Below are positions 50,493 to 59,209 of a stretch of 64,000 nt of DNA, piece by piece. Origin of the DNA: Actinomycetes bacterium (lineage in GTDB: Bacteria; Actinomycetota; Humimicrobiia; Humimicrobiales; Humimicrobiaceae); the NCBI GenBank assembly GCA_022396035.1, contig JAIOXO010000005.1, positions 16,567 to 80,566 on the forward strand. Direction: 5' to 3'. Made by a program: the position numbers and the translations under genes. The stretch's first letter is position 1; every line of letters starts with the position of its first letter. The notes under the pieces were generated by a model that saw only the letters and a list, made by a program, of their open reading frames with translations, was not told where the DNA came from and made no database searches.

Positions 50493-50924
50493 CTACATCC
50501 TTAACAGAAACAGCCCGGCTATTACCAGAGCAATTCCTGCCCCCTTGGCTACGGTGATTTTTTCTGCAAGAAATATCAGGGATATAATCAGGGTTATTAC
50601 CGGGAAAGCAGAAGCTACTGGTACTACCCTGGAGGTTTCTCCCAGCTTGAGGGCATAGTAATAGGCAAAGTGGCCCAGAAGAGAAGCAAAAATGCCTTCC
50701 AGCCCTATAAAAGTGGCGCTTTTTAGGTCAAGCATTGCCAGCTGTTTGATGTCTCCTCTAATCAATATGATTACCAGCAAGATGGCAGAGATTACAAAAC
50801 TCCTGAAAGCCAGGGCTATAAAGGGATTAATTTTCGCCAGACCAAGCTTACCAAAAACAGGAGCAGTTCCCCAGAAGAACATGGTTATAAGGGCCAGAAG
50901 GAATGGGTAAAATCGGCCGGTCAA
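50493..50924 (-). CDS. EamA-domain membrane transporter (half-size)
   Basis: 143 residues, one EamA repeat with four to five membrane helices. Blocks WGTAPVFGKLGLAKINPF near residue 18, ARSFV-like ALAFRSFVISAIL, and AYYYALKLGETSRVVPVASAFPVIT near 90 fit the drug/metabolite transporter superfamily. A single repeat implies a dimer, like SMR-type exporters. Start TTG 50924 with GGAGG 6 bases upstream. Substrate unknown. Confidence 0.85.
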   Translation of the reverse strand: MTGRFYPFLLALITMFFWGTAPVFGKLGLAKINPFIALAFRSFVISAILLVIILIRGDIKQLAMLDLKSATFIGLEGIFASLLGHFAYYYALKLGETSRVVPVASAFPVITLIISLIFLAEKITVAKGAGIALVIAGLFLLRM

Positions 50925-51043
50925 TGTTGCCTCCTTCCTGTGTAGAAGATATTATAATTATTAAAATTTTAAACCAATTACCGCTATAAGAAAAAGCCTT
51001 TATTTGACTATTAAAAAAGCTGTTGCTATGATTTCGATGTTAC

Positions 51044-51187
51044 ATGGAAGCAGCATTAACATTGAAAAGCTGTTTAGAGAGAAGCAAGCCCGGACTTGTA
51101 ACTTTGTCTTTTTTTACCGGACTGGTTTCCATTATTGTCTCTCTGTTAGGAACAGCCCTGATATTATTAAGCATATTACTATTATAA
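51044..51187 (+). CDS. Possible 47-residue membrane microprotein
   Basis: Within an otherwise gene-free 330-base stretch, an ATG frame encodes a short charged N-terminus (SCLERSKPG) and one long hydrophobic helix (TLSFFTGLVSIIVSL then ILLLSI-type residues) ending at TAA 51187. It looks like a small membrane protein. No clear ribosome site is visible and overlapping frames are also open, so it may be chance. The only other content of the stretch is the inverted repeat that follows. Confidence 0.3.
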   Translation: MEAALTLKSCLERSKPGLVTLSFFTGLVSIIVSLLGTALILLSILLL

Positions 51188-51188
51188 A

Positions 51189-51240
51189 CAGCAACAGGAA
51201 GTTGCCCCGTCTGTATCCGAAAATTGTATTACTGTTGCTG
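51189..51240 (+). repeat. 9-base inverted repeat before the methyladenine glycosylase gene
   Basis: CAGCAACAG (51189-51197) and CTGTTGCTG (51232-51240) flank a 34-base insert. It ends 14 bases before the mpg ATG and could form a leader hairpin that sets the distance to the start. No known RNA family was recognised. Confidence 0.35.
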
Positions 51241-51254
51241 ATATTGGACTTTAT

Positions 51255-51839
51255 ATGGTACTAACAGCAAAGACATTTACTACCGAATTTTTCGCAAGGG
51301 ACACCTCATTGGTGGCCAGGGAGCTTCTGGGCCAACTACTGGTTACTGAGAAGGATGGCAGGTGTTCGGCTGTTATTATTGAAACAGAAGCTTATTACGG
51401 TTCCCGGGATCCCGCCAGCCATGCCTACCGGGGGCCAACCCCCAGAAACCGACTGATGTTTGGAAAACCGGGGGTGGCTTATGTATATCTGTGTTATGGC
51501 ATGTATAACCTGTTTAATATGGTTACCCAAGAAAAGGGAACACCGGGAGCAGTCCTTATAAGGGGGGCATTTCCGGTGGAAGGCAGGAAGGTAATGGAGA
51601 AGAGGAGGAATACATCCGGAGGCCGTCTGTTGCTGGATGGGCCGGGCAAGCTAACTATGGCTATGGGTATAGGATTAGGGGATAACGGTAAAGACCTTAC
51701 CTCGGGAGGCAGTGACATATTTCTGGAGGAGTCCAAGAAATTTGCCGGCCTGGCCATAAACCGCACTGGCAGAGTTGGGGTTAAGGTAGGGCAGGATAGG
51801 CTGCTGAGGTTTTATATAAACATGGATGAAAGCATATAG
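51255..51839 (+). CDS. 3-methyladenine DNA glycosylase (AAG/MPG family)
   Basis: Excises alkylated purines such as 3-methyladenine and hypoxanthine. 194 residues. The catalytic glutamate is in IIETEAYYG near residue 43; SHAYRGPTPRN, VAYVYLCYGMYNLFNMVT, and DGPGKLTMAMGI with NRTGRVGV follow as in the family. Length is normal for bacterial AAG. No DNA-repair neighbours. The ATG lies just after an inverted repeat. Confidence 0.93.
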   Translation: MVLTAKTFTTEFFARDTSLVARELLGQLLVTEKDGRCSAVIIETEAYYGSRDPASHAYRGPTPRNRLMFGKPGVAYVYLCYGMYNLFNMVTQEKGTPGAVLIRGAFPVEGRKVMEKRRNTSGGRLLLDGPGKLTMAMGIGLGDNGKDLTSGGSDIFLEESKKFAGLAINRTGRVGVKVGQDRLLRFYINMDESI

Positions 51840-51934
51840 GGGTCAATTTGCTGATACCAGGTTGGCCTATATCTATTTGATTGTATTTTTATTTCTAATA
51901 TAATTAGTTTATATTATTTGGAAGGCGGGAATTT

Positions 51935-52354
51935 ATGATAGATCATCAAAAACTTAAAAAAGCTCCCTATATGACCAAGAGGATGTACATTATAAGGGAA
52001 ATATGCGAGCTTAACGGCGTAAAGATAGAGTACCTGTTTGGCCTGTTTAATTTTTACAACCAGAAAAACAAGGGTAGATGGTTCTGGCAGAGAGCCCAGT
52101 TTACCGGAGTTCTTAAGGATAATTACGATAAATTTAACCAGGTTGCGGACGAGATAGCCAAACAGATGAAAGTAGATGATGAGCAAACTACAAATTCTAA
52201 AATACAACAGGCAAGCACCATCCTGGACCAGTTGATGCAGAAGATGGAAAGTAATTTAGAAGTAGACCGGGTCCGTGACCAGGGACATGTGATAGGTTTT
52301 CTGGACAACAATCTTAAGAGCCTGATTTATGATGGCTTAAAGGATCTGGATTAA
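51935..52354 (+). CDS. Hypothetical protein
   Basis: 139 residues, soluble, not recognised. It has a basic, aromatic N-terminal third (RMYIIREICELNG, NKGRWFWQRAQF) and a helical C-terminal part (residues about 70-135, rich in Q, D, N, K). The ATG is preceded by GGAAGGCGGGA, a good ribosome site. The last 4 bases overlap the convergent TPR gene. Alone between glycosylase and TPR genes; no function inferred. Confidence 0.65.
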   Translation: MIDHQKLKKAPYMTKRMYIIREICELNGVKIEYLFGLFNFYNQKNKGRWFWQRAQFTGVLKDNYDKFNQVADEIAKQMKVDDEQTTNSKIQQASTILDQLMQKMESNLEVDRVRDQGHVIGFLDNNLKSLIYDGLKDLD

Positions 52355-53769
52355 AGCCCTACAGCCAGTAGGTGTTTTCTGCCTGGCTCCAGACTTAAAT
52401 TTCCAAGCAGGGGTATTGATGGCTGCGTGGAGAATTCTACTGCGACCTGATAGGTTCCAGGCAGCAGCTCAAGTTCGTTAATGGTTCCGGATTTCAGGTC
52501 AACTCTTAGATTCTGTGGTCCGGACAGGTATAAGACGGCATCATATATTCCAGTATTTTCAACTTCCAGTATGCTGATGTCTTCAGAATACCTGCCGGCA
52601 GGCTCTCCGGTCAGAGACAGGTTACGGTAGTTGATGCTTTCTATAAGGTTTATCTTGCTTTTAACCAGGTAAGAGATATAGTCTTCTGATGATTGGGGAT
52701 AGTATTCAAAAATAGCCTGGTAGATATAGGCTGACTTTTTATAATCCTGCTGATTGTAAAACTGCAGGCCGGCCTGCTCCAGATAAAACTGGGGCATATC
52801 TGAAAATATAACCTCACGATAATGGGATACCCTGAAGGCATCCTGTGGTGAGGCAAACAGTTCGGTTATTTTTAAGAATTCTTCAACTGCAAGCATGTAT
52901 TCTCTTTCATTCTTCAGTATCAATGCTGTGTTTACATAATTGGCAAACAGCATTTCCTGTGCTCTCTGAGCATATTCACTCTGGGGGTACTGATCTATCA
53001 ATGTGCTTAAAATTTCATTGGATTTTTCCCTGTTGCCTGCCTGCTTGTAGGCGGTGGCAGCCTTAAAAGTCAGCTCGGGTATTTTGTAATCAGCGATAAA
53101 TGCTTCATCGGTATCCGGATAATTTTGTTTCAGTTCCTTATAAAGATTTACAGCAGCAAGATAATGGGCAGCCGCAGTACCGTAGTTGTTCTGCTCAAAA
53201 GAACTTTCAGCAATACTCAAATGGCACTGGGTATACATTAGGCTGGTCTCCAGATTTGAGTCCAGCAATCCTGAACCAATCCCCTGGTCCAGATAATCTA
53301 AAGCCCGGCGGCAGTTGCCGTTGCGGTAATATGCAAAGGGAAGAACTCCCAATGCGCTGTCATGATACCGGCTGCTGGGATATTGTTCTACAATGGTTTC
53401 CAGATTAACGATAGCCTGCTGATAATTTTGCTCTTCATAAAAGTTTTGCCCCCTAAGGTTAAGGGCAAATGGACCGAACAGGCTGGATACTACAATACCT
53501 GCTATGGATGCTAACAGAAATAATATAAACAAAAACCCTATGGCATTTCTTCTTACCAGGTTAAAAATAGCAAATATAAGGCTCAATACCACTATGCCGA
53601 TGCTGGCCAGAGGCATATAGTCCCAGAACATGCCCCGGTCGGTGTAGGCCAGGTAGCCAAGACCTACGGCCGTAAGCAAAAAAAGGGCTATAAAGATTAT
53701 AGAGCCCGGACCGGTTTTATTCCTTTTTCTGTAAGTGTACATCACCTTTAGATGATCCTGGTTTGACAT
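52351..53769 (-). CDS. Membrane-anchored tetratricopeptide-repeat protein
   Basis: 472 residues: three N-terminal membrane helices (about 22-42, 50-72, 76-100), then TPR-type helical repeats (about 105-390), with motifs such as YYRNGNCRRALDYLDQ and AATAYKQAGNREKSNEIL. The C-terminal 75 residues appear beta-rich (LYLSGPQNLRVDLKSG, LPGTYQVAVEF). The TPR region would face outside or inside according to topology, probably as a protein-binding platform. The start lies 53 bases inside the acetyltransferase gene; ATG 53742 with AAAGG is a possible alternative. Confidence 0.78.
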   Translation of the reverse strand: MSNQDHLKVMYTYRKRNKTGPGSIIFIALFLLTAVGLGYLAYTDRGMFWDYMPLASIGIVVLSLIFAIFNLVRRNAIGFLFILFLLASIAGIVVSSLFGPFALNLRGQNFYEEQNYQQAIVNLETIVEQYPSSRYHDSALGVLPFAYYRNGNCRRALDYLDQGIGSGLLDSNLETSLMYTQCHLSIAESSFEQNNYGTAAAHYLAAVNLYKELKQNYPDTDEAFIADYKIPELTFKAATAYKQAGNREKSNEILSTLIDQYPQSEYAQRAQEMLFANYVNTALILKNEREYMLAVEEFLKITELFASPQDAFRVSHYREVIFSDMPQFYLEQAGLQFYNQQDYKKSAYIYQAIFEYYPQSSEDYISYLVKSKINLIESINYRNLSLTGEPAGRYSEDISILEVENTGIYDAVLYLSGPQNLRVDLKSGTINELELLPGTYQVAVEFSTQPSIPLLGNLSLEPGRKHLLAVGL

Positions 53770-54286
53770 ATTCCATAATAAAGGTATCCCAATGCTGCTG
53801 ATTATAAAAGTGGTCTTTTTTTAGTACCCGTTTTAGTTTAAAACCGCAATTCTGATAAACCTTTATAGCCCGGTTATTGTACTCATAGACATTCAATACA
53901 ATTTTCTTTATTCCCAGCAGGCCGGTGGCAAAATCAGTTATCATTCTTACTGCATCTGAGCCGTAACCCTTATTCCAGAATTCTTTTTCACCTATTACTA
54001 TTCCAAACTCAGCTGTTTTTTTAAACCAGTTTATCTTATGCAGCGCACAGTTGCCTATATAACGGCCTTCGGTAGTTTCAATAGCGAAGGCCAGGTCATT
54101 GTTGGAGTCCTGTATATATTGGTACCACTGGTCCTCCTGCTTCTGGTCAAAACCCGAGAAATTCTGGCTTAAAAACCTGTTTACCCGGGGATCTTTCAGC
54201 CATTTTAAAGATTTTTTTAGATCTTCCTGCTCCAGTTTTCGGATAACAGTTTTTTTCCCTTTAATTTTTTTCGGATATTTTAGCAA
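53717..54286 (-). CDS. GNAT-family N-acetyltransferase (RimL-like)
   Basis: 189 residues of the GNAT fold. Typical blocks: VIRKLEQEDLKKSLKWL at the start, YIGNCALHKINWFKKTAEFGIVIG near residue 78, and the acetyl-CoA loop EFWNKGYGSDAVRM near 102, followed by VYEYNNRAIKVYQNCGFK. It resembles RimL/SpeG-type enzymes that acetylate proteins, polyamines or antibiotics. Shares an operon with the TPR gene. Substrate unknown. Confidence 0.87.
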   Translation of the reverse strand: MLKYPKKIKGKKTVIRKLEQEDLKKSLKWLKDPRVNRFLSQNFSGFDQKQEDQWYQYIQDSNNDLAFAIETTEGRYIGNCALHKINWFKKTAEFGIVIGEKEFWNKGYGSDAVRMITDFATGLLGIKKIVLNVYEYNNRAIKVYQNCGFKLKRVLKKDHFYNQQHWDTFIMEYVKPGSSKGDVHLQKKE

Positions 54287-54369
54287 CTTTATTTAAATCA
54301 ACAGGCATTGATAATAAAATAGATTCTACAACAAAAATAAAAAAATAAAAAATTTAAGGCAGCAATAGA

Positions 54370-54422
54370 TTGACAGGCCAGGAAAAATAATATAATGTTA
54401 AAAAAAAGTTAGGTATTCCTAA
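54370..54422 (+). promoter_or_regulatory. feoB promoter with a DtxR-like palindrome
   Basis: TTGACA (54370-54375) and TATAAT (54391-54396) form a consensus-type promoter with a short 15-base spacer. Downstream, TTAGGTATTCCTAA (54409-54422) has TTAGG/CCTAA arms, close to half of the DtxR/IdeR-type operator. It ends 3 bases before the feoB ATG, placed to block transcription. Iron-dependent repression is plausible but inferred. Confidence 0.55.
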
Positions 54423-54425
54423 AAA

Positions 54426-56471
54426 ATGGAAAAAACTATTAATATAGCTTTGGCCGGAAACCCCAATTCCGGCAAGACCACGGTATTTAACAGCCTAACC
54501 GGGTCCAGGCAGCATGTAGGAAACTGGCCGGGGGTTACTGTGGAAAAGAAGGAAGGTATTTCCCACCATGAAGGCTGCTGGTTTAATGTGGTGGACCTTC
54601 CGGGGGTCTATAGCCTTTCTGCGCTGTCTCTGGATGAGGTGGTAGCCCGCGACTACATAGTAGAGAGCAGGCCGGATATTGTAGTAGATATAATCGATTC
54701 TTCCAATCTGGAAAGAAACCTCTACCTGGCCATGGAATTAATCGAGCTGGGATTTTCTACCAGACTTATATTTGTGTTCAATATGTTTGATATTGTGTTA
54801 AAGCGCAATCAAAAAATTGATGTAGAGGGTCTGAGCAGCCTGCTGGGAGTACCCATAATTACGACCATCGGGACTACCGGTAAAGGCATAGACCTTCTAA
54901 AGGATAAAATACTGGAGGTTTACAATAATCCCAAACCGCCCCGGCCCAAACCGGTAAACTATGGAAGTGAACTGGAGCATGAAATCAGAAAGCTTTCCCA
55001 GCGGCTGGACCGGCAGAAAGATATGAAGGAGAAATTCTCTCTGCGCTGGTTAGCCATAAAACTACTGGAACAGGACCAGTCGGTTATAGATGGGGTAACC
55101 AGGACAGACCAGGGCAAGACAGAGGTGCTCCCCTATCTGGATAAGGTAAAAAACCATCTTAACCAGGTATTTGGGGAAAATTCAGATATAGTGATTGCTG
55201 ACCGCAGATACGGGCATATAAGCGGATTGCTGCGGGAGGTTGGCTATTTTGATACTGCAGTAGACCGCCATACCTTATCAGACCAGATTGATTTAATTAC
55301 TACCAGCAGGGCTGCCGGCATTCCCATATTTTTGCTGCTCATGTTTATAACTTTTCTGCTTACCTTCCAGGTAGGGGGATATATACAGGGATGGATGGAA
55401 CAAGGCATAGAGATTATGAGTACCCATCTGGCAGGCTTTATGGTACAGGCAGGAATAAGCAGCTGGGTAATCTCATTACTGATTGACGGCATAATAGGAG
55501 GGGTAGGGGGCGTACTGATATTTATTCCCAATATTTTTATCCTCTTCTTTTTGCTGTCTTTTTTAGAAGACAGCGGGTATATGGCCAGGGCCGCATTTAT
55601 AATGGACAATCTTATGCACAGGATGGGTCTGCACGGCAAATCTTTTATACCACTGGTTATGGGGTTTGGCTGTAATGTGCCAGCAATCATGGCTACCCGT
55701 ACCCTGGAAGAAAAAAAAGACAGGCTGTTAACCATACTTATTATACCCTTTGTTTCCTGTAGTGCCAGAATACCTATTTATGTGCTTCTGGCAGGGGCTT
55801 TTTTCGGTCCCTGGGCGGCGGTAGTTATTTTTTCCCTTTATATTTTGGGCCTGGCAGTGGCAGTGGGTACCAGCAAGCTATTCCATAAGATTTTTTTCAA
55901 GGGGCTTTCCAAGCCTTTTGTAATGGAGCTTCCTCCCTATAGGAAGCCTACCATTAAGGGAGCGGTTATACACATGTGGGAAAATGGATCAGAGTTTTTA
56001 AAAAAGATGGGTACAGTGATACTTGTTGGTTCGGCTATTATATGGCTTCTGGGGGCGCTTCCCCTGGGAGCAGAGTATGCCAGCCAGGATTCTATTGCAG
56101 GAAAGATTGGGCTGTTTATTGCTCCCCTGCTTAAGCCCCTGGGGTTTGGCTGGATAGAAAGTATTGCTCTTTTGTTTGGCTTTGTAGCCAAGGAGATTGT
56201 AGTGGGGACCTTTGGCGTGGTGCTGGGGGCTACTGAGGCCGGCCAGCAGGGCCTAACTGAAGCCATACGCAGTTTGATGACCCCACTGAAAGCTTATACT
56301 TTTCTGGTATTTACTTTGCTTTATACTCCCTGTCTGGGCACGGTTGCTGCCATTAAAAGGGAAACCGGCTCTTACCGCTGGACTTTTTTCTCTATTGCCT
56401 ATAGCCTGGCGGTTGCCTGGATAATCTCCTTTATAATATATCAATTAGGATTATTGATAGGATTGGGTTAG
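54426..56471 (+). CDS. feoB: Ferrous iron transport protein B
   Basis: 681 residues. The N-terminal G domain has G1 GNPNSGKTT (11-19), G2 VGNWPGVTVEKKEG, G3 DLPGVYSL near 58, and NMFD (G4 variant of NxxD) near 119. A helical region follows, then about eight membrane helices with the two Gate motifs FGCNVPAIMATR and YTPCLGTVAAIKRE, which contain conserved cysteines. It imports Fe(II) under anoxic conditions. No feoA precedes it; feoC follows 2 bases after. Confidence 0.97.
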   Translation: MEKTINIALAGNPNSGKTTVFNSLTGSRQHVGNWPGVTVEKKEGISHHEGCWFNVVDLPGVYSLSALSLDEVVARDYIVESRPDIVVDIIDSSNLERNLYLAMELIELGFSTRLIFVFNMFDIVLKRNQKIDVEGLSSLLGVPIITTIGTTGKGIDLLKDKILEVYNNPKPPRPKPVNYGSELEHEIRKLSQRLDRQKDMKEKFSLRWLAIKLLEQDQSVIDGVTRTDQGKTEVLPYLDKVKNHLNQVFGENSDIVIADRRYGHISGLLREVGYFDTAVDRHTLSDQIDLITTSRAAGIPIFLLLMFITFLLTFQVGGYIQGWMEQGIEIMSTHLAGFMVQAGISSWVISLLIDGIIGGVGGVLIFIPNIFILFFLLSFLEDSGYMARAAFIMDNLMHRMGLHGKSFIPLVMGFGCNVPAIMATRTLEEKKDRLLTILIIPFVSCSARIPIYVLLAGAFFGPWAAVVIFSLYILGLAVAVGTSKLFHKIFFKGLSKPFVMELPPYRKPTIKGAVIHMWENGSEFLKKMGTVILVGSAIIWLLGALPLGAEYASQDSIAGKIGLFIAPLLKPLGFGWIESIALLFGFVAKEIVVGTFGVVLGATEAGQQGLTEAIRSLMTPLKAYTFLVFTLLYTPCLGTVAAIKRETGSYRWTFFSIAYSLAVAWIISFIIYQLGLLIGLG

Positions 56472-56473
56472 CC

Positions 56474-56734
56474 ATGTTAGATGAAGTACTGGATTTTTTT
56501 CGCCGCCAGAACAAAACCAAGACCCTGAACCAGCTGGCCAGGGATTTGGGGCTAGAGCCTTCCGCCCTGGAGGGAATACTGGATTACCTGGTAAAAAAGG
56601 GAAAATTAAAAGTCGACTACCAGGGCAACGGTCCCGCTGACAGCTGCAGGGGACCGGTAAAAGGCGCCTGTATAAGTTGTCCTTTAAGGAGAAAGAAAAA
56701 GGATAAGGACATTAAATACTATTATCTTGCCTAG
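56474..56734 (+). CDS. feoC: FeoC-like small regulator with cysteine-rich wing
   Basis: 86 residues. The N-terminal winged helix (VLDFFRRQNKTKTLNQLAR) resembles FeoC, which modulates FeoB. The wing region has cysteines at SCRGPVKGACISCPLR (spacing C-x7-C-x2-C), typical of Fe-S-binding FeoC proteins, and a basic tail. The context, directly after feoB, supports the call. A Fe-S cluster or redox-sensing role is inferred. Confidence 0.82.
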   Translation: MLDEVLDFFRRQNKTKTLNQLARDLGLEPSALEGILDYLVKKGKLKVDYQGNGPADSCRGPVKGACISCPLRRKKKDKDIKYYYLA

Positions 56735-56735
56735 G

Positions 56736-57503
56736 CTATTTTCCTTTGCCTATATTGTCTATAAACGACTTCAGGAGATCAATGGGCACCGGAAAGATTA
56801 TGGTAGAGTTTTGCTCTGCCGCTATTTCCTTTAAGGTCTGTAAAAACCTCAGTTGAACCGAGACTGGGTAGGTGCTCAGAACCTTGGCTGCTTCAGAAAG
56901 CCTTTCAGAAGCCTGGAATTCTCCTTCTGCATTGATGATTTTAGCCCTTCTTTCCCTTTCGGCTTCTGCCTGTCGGGCAAAAGCTCTTTGTATGGACTGG
57001 GGTAGCTCTACATCCTTGATCTCCACGGTGGAAACCTTAATGCCCCAGGGGTCGGTCTGGTCATCAATTATTTTCTGGAGCTCCTGATTTATTTTATCCC
57101 TTTTGGACAGTAGATCATCTAGATCCACCTGCCCAATTATGCTCCTTAAGGTGGTCTGGGCAATCTGTGAGGTGCCTACTATATATTTTTCTATGGCGAT
57201 TACACTTTTTTCGGGTTCCAGTACCTTAAAATAGACCACTGCATTTACCTTTACCGGGACATTATCCTTGGTTATGATGTCCTGGGGAGGGACATCCATG
57301 GTAACAATTCGCAAGTCAACCTTTACCATCTTGTCTACAAAAGGAATTATTATGAAAATACCCGGACCCCTGGTTCCCCTGAGCCGGCCAAACCTGAATA
57401 TTACTCCTCTCTCGTACTCCTTTAGAATCTTGATAGCTGAAACCAGCAAAATGAATGCTACCAGCGCTACCAGTATTATTATAACTAGTGTTCCTATGTA
57501 CAT
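56736..57503 (-). CDS. Slipin (stomatin-type SPFH protein)
   Basis: 255 residues: one N-terminal membrane anchor (about 4-25), then the SPFH domain ([56 protein letters not shown]), and a helical oligomerisation part ([23 protein letters not shown]). It lies 3 bases after an NfeD gene. Slipin-NfeD pairs act in membrane microdomains with the NfeD-type protease. Well-supported pairing. Confidence 0.93.
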   Translation of the reverse strand: MYIGTLVIIILVALVAFILLVSAIKILKEYERGVIFRFGRLRGTRGPGIFIIIPFVDKMVKVDLRIVTMDVPPQDIITKDNVPVKVNAVVYFKVLEPEKSVIAIEKYIVGTSQIAQTTLRSIIGQVDLDDLLSKRDKINQELQKIIDDQTDPWGIKVSTVEIKDVELPQSIQRAFARQAEAERERRAKIINAEGEFQASERLSEAAKVLSTYPVSVQLRFLQTLKEIAAEQNSTIIFPVPIDLLKSFIDNIGKGK

Positions 57504-57506
57504 CTT

Positions 57507-58775
57507 CTAACCTCCTTGGTTTATCTGTTTTACATAAAGGGTTAGCCCCCTGATCCTGGTTATGGATACTTTACGTCCTTTTTCTACGCTGCCCTCTTCA
57601 GATACAGCTCTCCATATTTCGCCATCTATCTTTACCTGGCCTTGGGGGCTTAAATCAGAAACGGCAGTTGCCTGCCTTCCCACCATGGAAAGGCTTCCGG
57701 TTGCAGGTTTTATCCTCCTGGACATATACAGTGCCCTTATGGCTATAACCGCCATCACCGAAATCAGGCCACTGGCACCAATTATAAGGGGTTTGGCAAT
57801 ATTTAGATAGGGTGCAGGACTGTCAATCAGCAACAGCGAGCCTAAAATAAGGCTGATTGCCCCGCAGGCAGAAAGGATGCCTCCGGTCCCTGCTTCAATA
57901 TCCACTATAAACAATATAACTCCCAGCACTATAATTCCCAGGCCGGCATAATTTACCGGAAGTATGCTGAAAGCATACAGGCCCAGTAACAGAAAGAGCA
58001 CTCCCAGGGCTCCGGAAATACCCAGCCCCGGCTGGGAAAATTCATAAATTATGCCCAGCATGCCCAACAAAAATAGTATATAGGCGATATTGGGGTTGGC
58101 TATGATATGAAGGAAACGGTTAATAAGGCTGGACTCCAGGGGTTCTATGCGGGCATTACTGGTTTTTAAAATATAGTTCTGGCCCTGCTTTTCAACCTGC
58201 ATATTATCCATATTATCCATAAGCTCATCCAGGCTGGCAGCAGTAAAATCAATTACTTTCAGTTCTAGAGCCTGACTGGCGGTTATGGAATCGCTTTCGG
58301 TTACTGCTTTGGCTGCCCACTGGCTGTTTCTGCCCCTGGATTCAGCCAGGTTCTGTATGAAAGCCACTGAATCATTGGTGATTTTTTTCATGGATTCTTC
58401 ATCGGCCTGGCTGATGCCCATGCTGACCGGGTGGGCAGCCCCTATATGGGTGGAGGGGTGCATGGCCGCTATATCTGCGGCATAGGTTATAAATACCCCC
58501 GCTGATGCCGCTCTTGCTCCCTGGGGAGCCACATATACAATAATGGGCACCGGGCTGGCCAGCATGGCTTTTATAATATCCCTCATTGAGGTCTCCAGGC
58601 CTCCCGGTGTGTCCATCTGGATTATTAATGCCCTGCCATCCTGCTGGGCCCGGGTTATGCATTTCTCTATATAACTGGAGATCGCAGGATCTATTATGCC
58701 TTCAATTTCTGCCAGGTAAAAATCCTCTGTATCCAGCTGGGCAGTGACAGATTCCGGAAAGAGCATAAACAGCAA
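57507..58775 (-). CDS. NfeD-family membrane serine protease (NfeD1b type)
   Basis: At least 422 residues. The ClpP-class protease domain has DTPGGLETSMRDIIKAM near residue 54, the catalytic region ARAASAGVFITYAADIAAM with Ser near 92 and Lys nearby, then HIGAAHPVSM. Four to five membrane helices follow, and a C-terminal OB-fold domain (IDGEIWRAVSEEG). TTG 58775 is the first standard start but would leave only a fragment of a signal peptide. In frame upstream, bases to 58829 encode SGLTKIKLPVLLVLFILLLF, a signal peptide, with ATC (58827-58829) 6 bases after AGAGG; no ATG, GTG or TTG lies there. Confidence 0.92.
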   Translation of the reverse strand: MLFMLFPESVTAQLDTEDFYLAEIEGIIDPAISSYIEKCITRAQQDGRALIIQMDTPGGLETSMRDIIKAMLASPVPIIVYVAPQGARAASAGVFITYAADIAAMHPSTHIGAAHPVSMGISQADEESMKKITNDSVAFIQNLAESRGRNSQWAAKAVTESDSITASQALELKVIDFTAASLDELMDNMDNMQVEKQGQNYILKTSNARIEPLESSLINRFLHIIANPNIAYILFLLGMLGIIYEFSQPGLGISGALGVLFLLLGLYAFSILPVNYAGLGIIVLGVILFIVDIEAGTGGILSACGAISLILGSLLLIDSPAPYLNIAKPLIIGASGLISVMAVIAIRALYMSRRIKPATGSLSMVGRQATAVSDLSPQGQVKIDGEIWRAVSEEGSVEKGRKVSITRIRGLTLYVKQINQGG

Positions 58776-59037
58776 AAGGATGAACAGAACCAGTAGAACA
58801 GGCAGTTTAATTTTAGTTAACCCGCTGATAGTTTTCCTCTTTGCAAAATAATAATTTAAAGCATAACTGCTTTTAAAACTATTTTAGCACAATATATAAA
58901 CTCTTACCTAAGCGGTAAAAAGAAGCCATAGCCAGCAAGCCCTATCTTATTATGAACAGTGAAAAAAATTATATTTACAACCAATCATTATTTATACATA
59001 ATAAGGACAATTACTATTAAAACAGAGAGGGTAGCTT

Positions 59038-59202
59038 ATGAATAGGTGGGAATGTCTGGTATGCGGCTATATATATGATCCGCAACAAGGGGATCCGGAT
59101 AATGATATAAAACCGGGAACTGCTTTTGAAGACTTGCCTGATGACTGGGTATGCCCCGAATGCGGAGCAGAAAAAGACCAGTTTGAAGAGCTGGAAGAAT
59201 AA
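59038..59202 (+). CDS. Rubredoxin
   Basis: 54 residues, a short gene. The iron is bound by C6 and C9 ([11 protein letters not shown]) and C39 and C42 ([13 protein letters not shown]), with the usual spacing and the aromatic core (Y, W, F). Preceded by GAGAGGG 6 bases before the ATG. It carries electrons in anaerobic oxygen or ROS detoxification pathways; no partner such as rubrerythrin is adjacent. Convergent with the NIL-ferredoxin gene. Confidence 0.96.
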   Translation: MNRWECLVCGYIYDPQQGDPDNDIKPGTAFEDLPDDWVCPECGAEKDQFEELEE

Positions 59203-59209
59203 ATTATGT

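Noticed and set aside
51004..51264. An 86-codon open frame before the methyladenine glycosylase gene
   Set aside because: No domain, poor composition, no ribosome site, and it runs into the glycosylase start; the alternative small hydrophobic frame is more protein-like but also uncertain.
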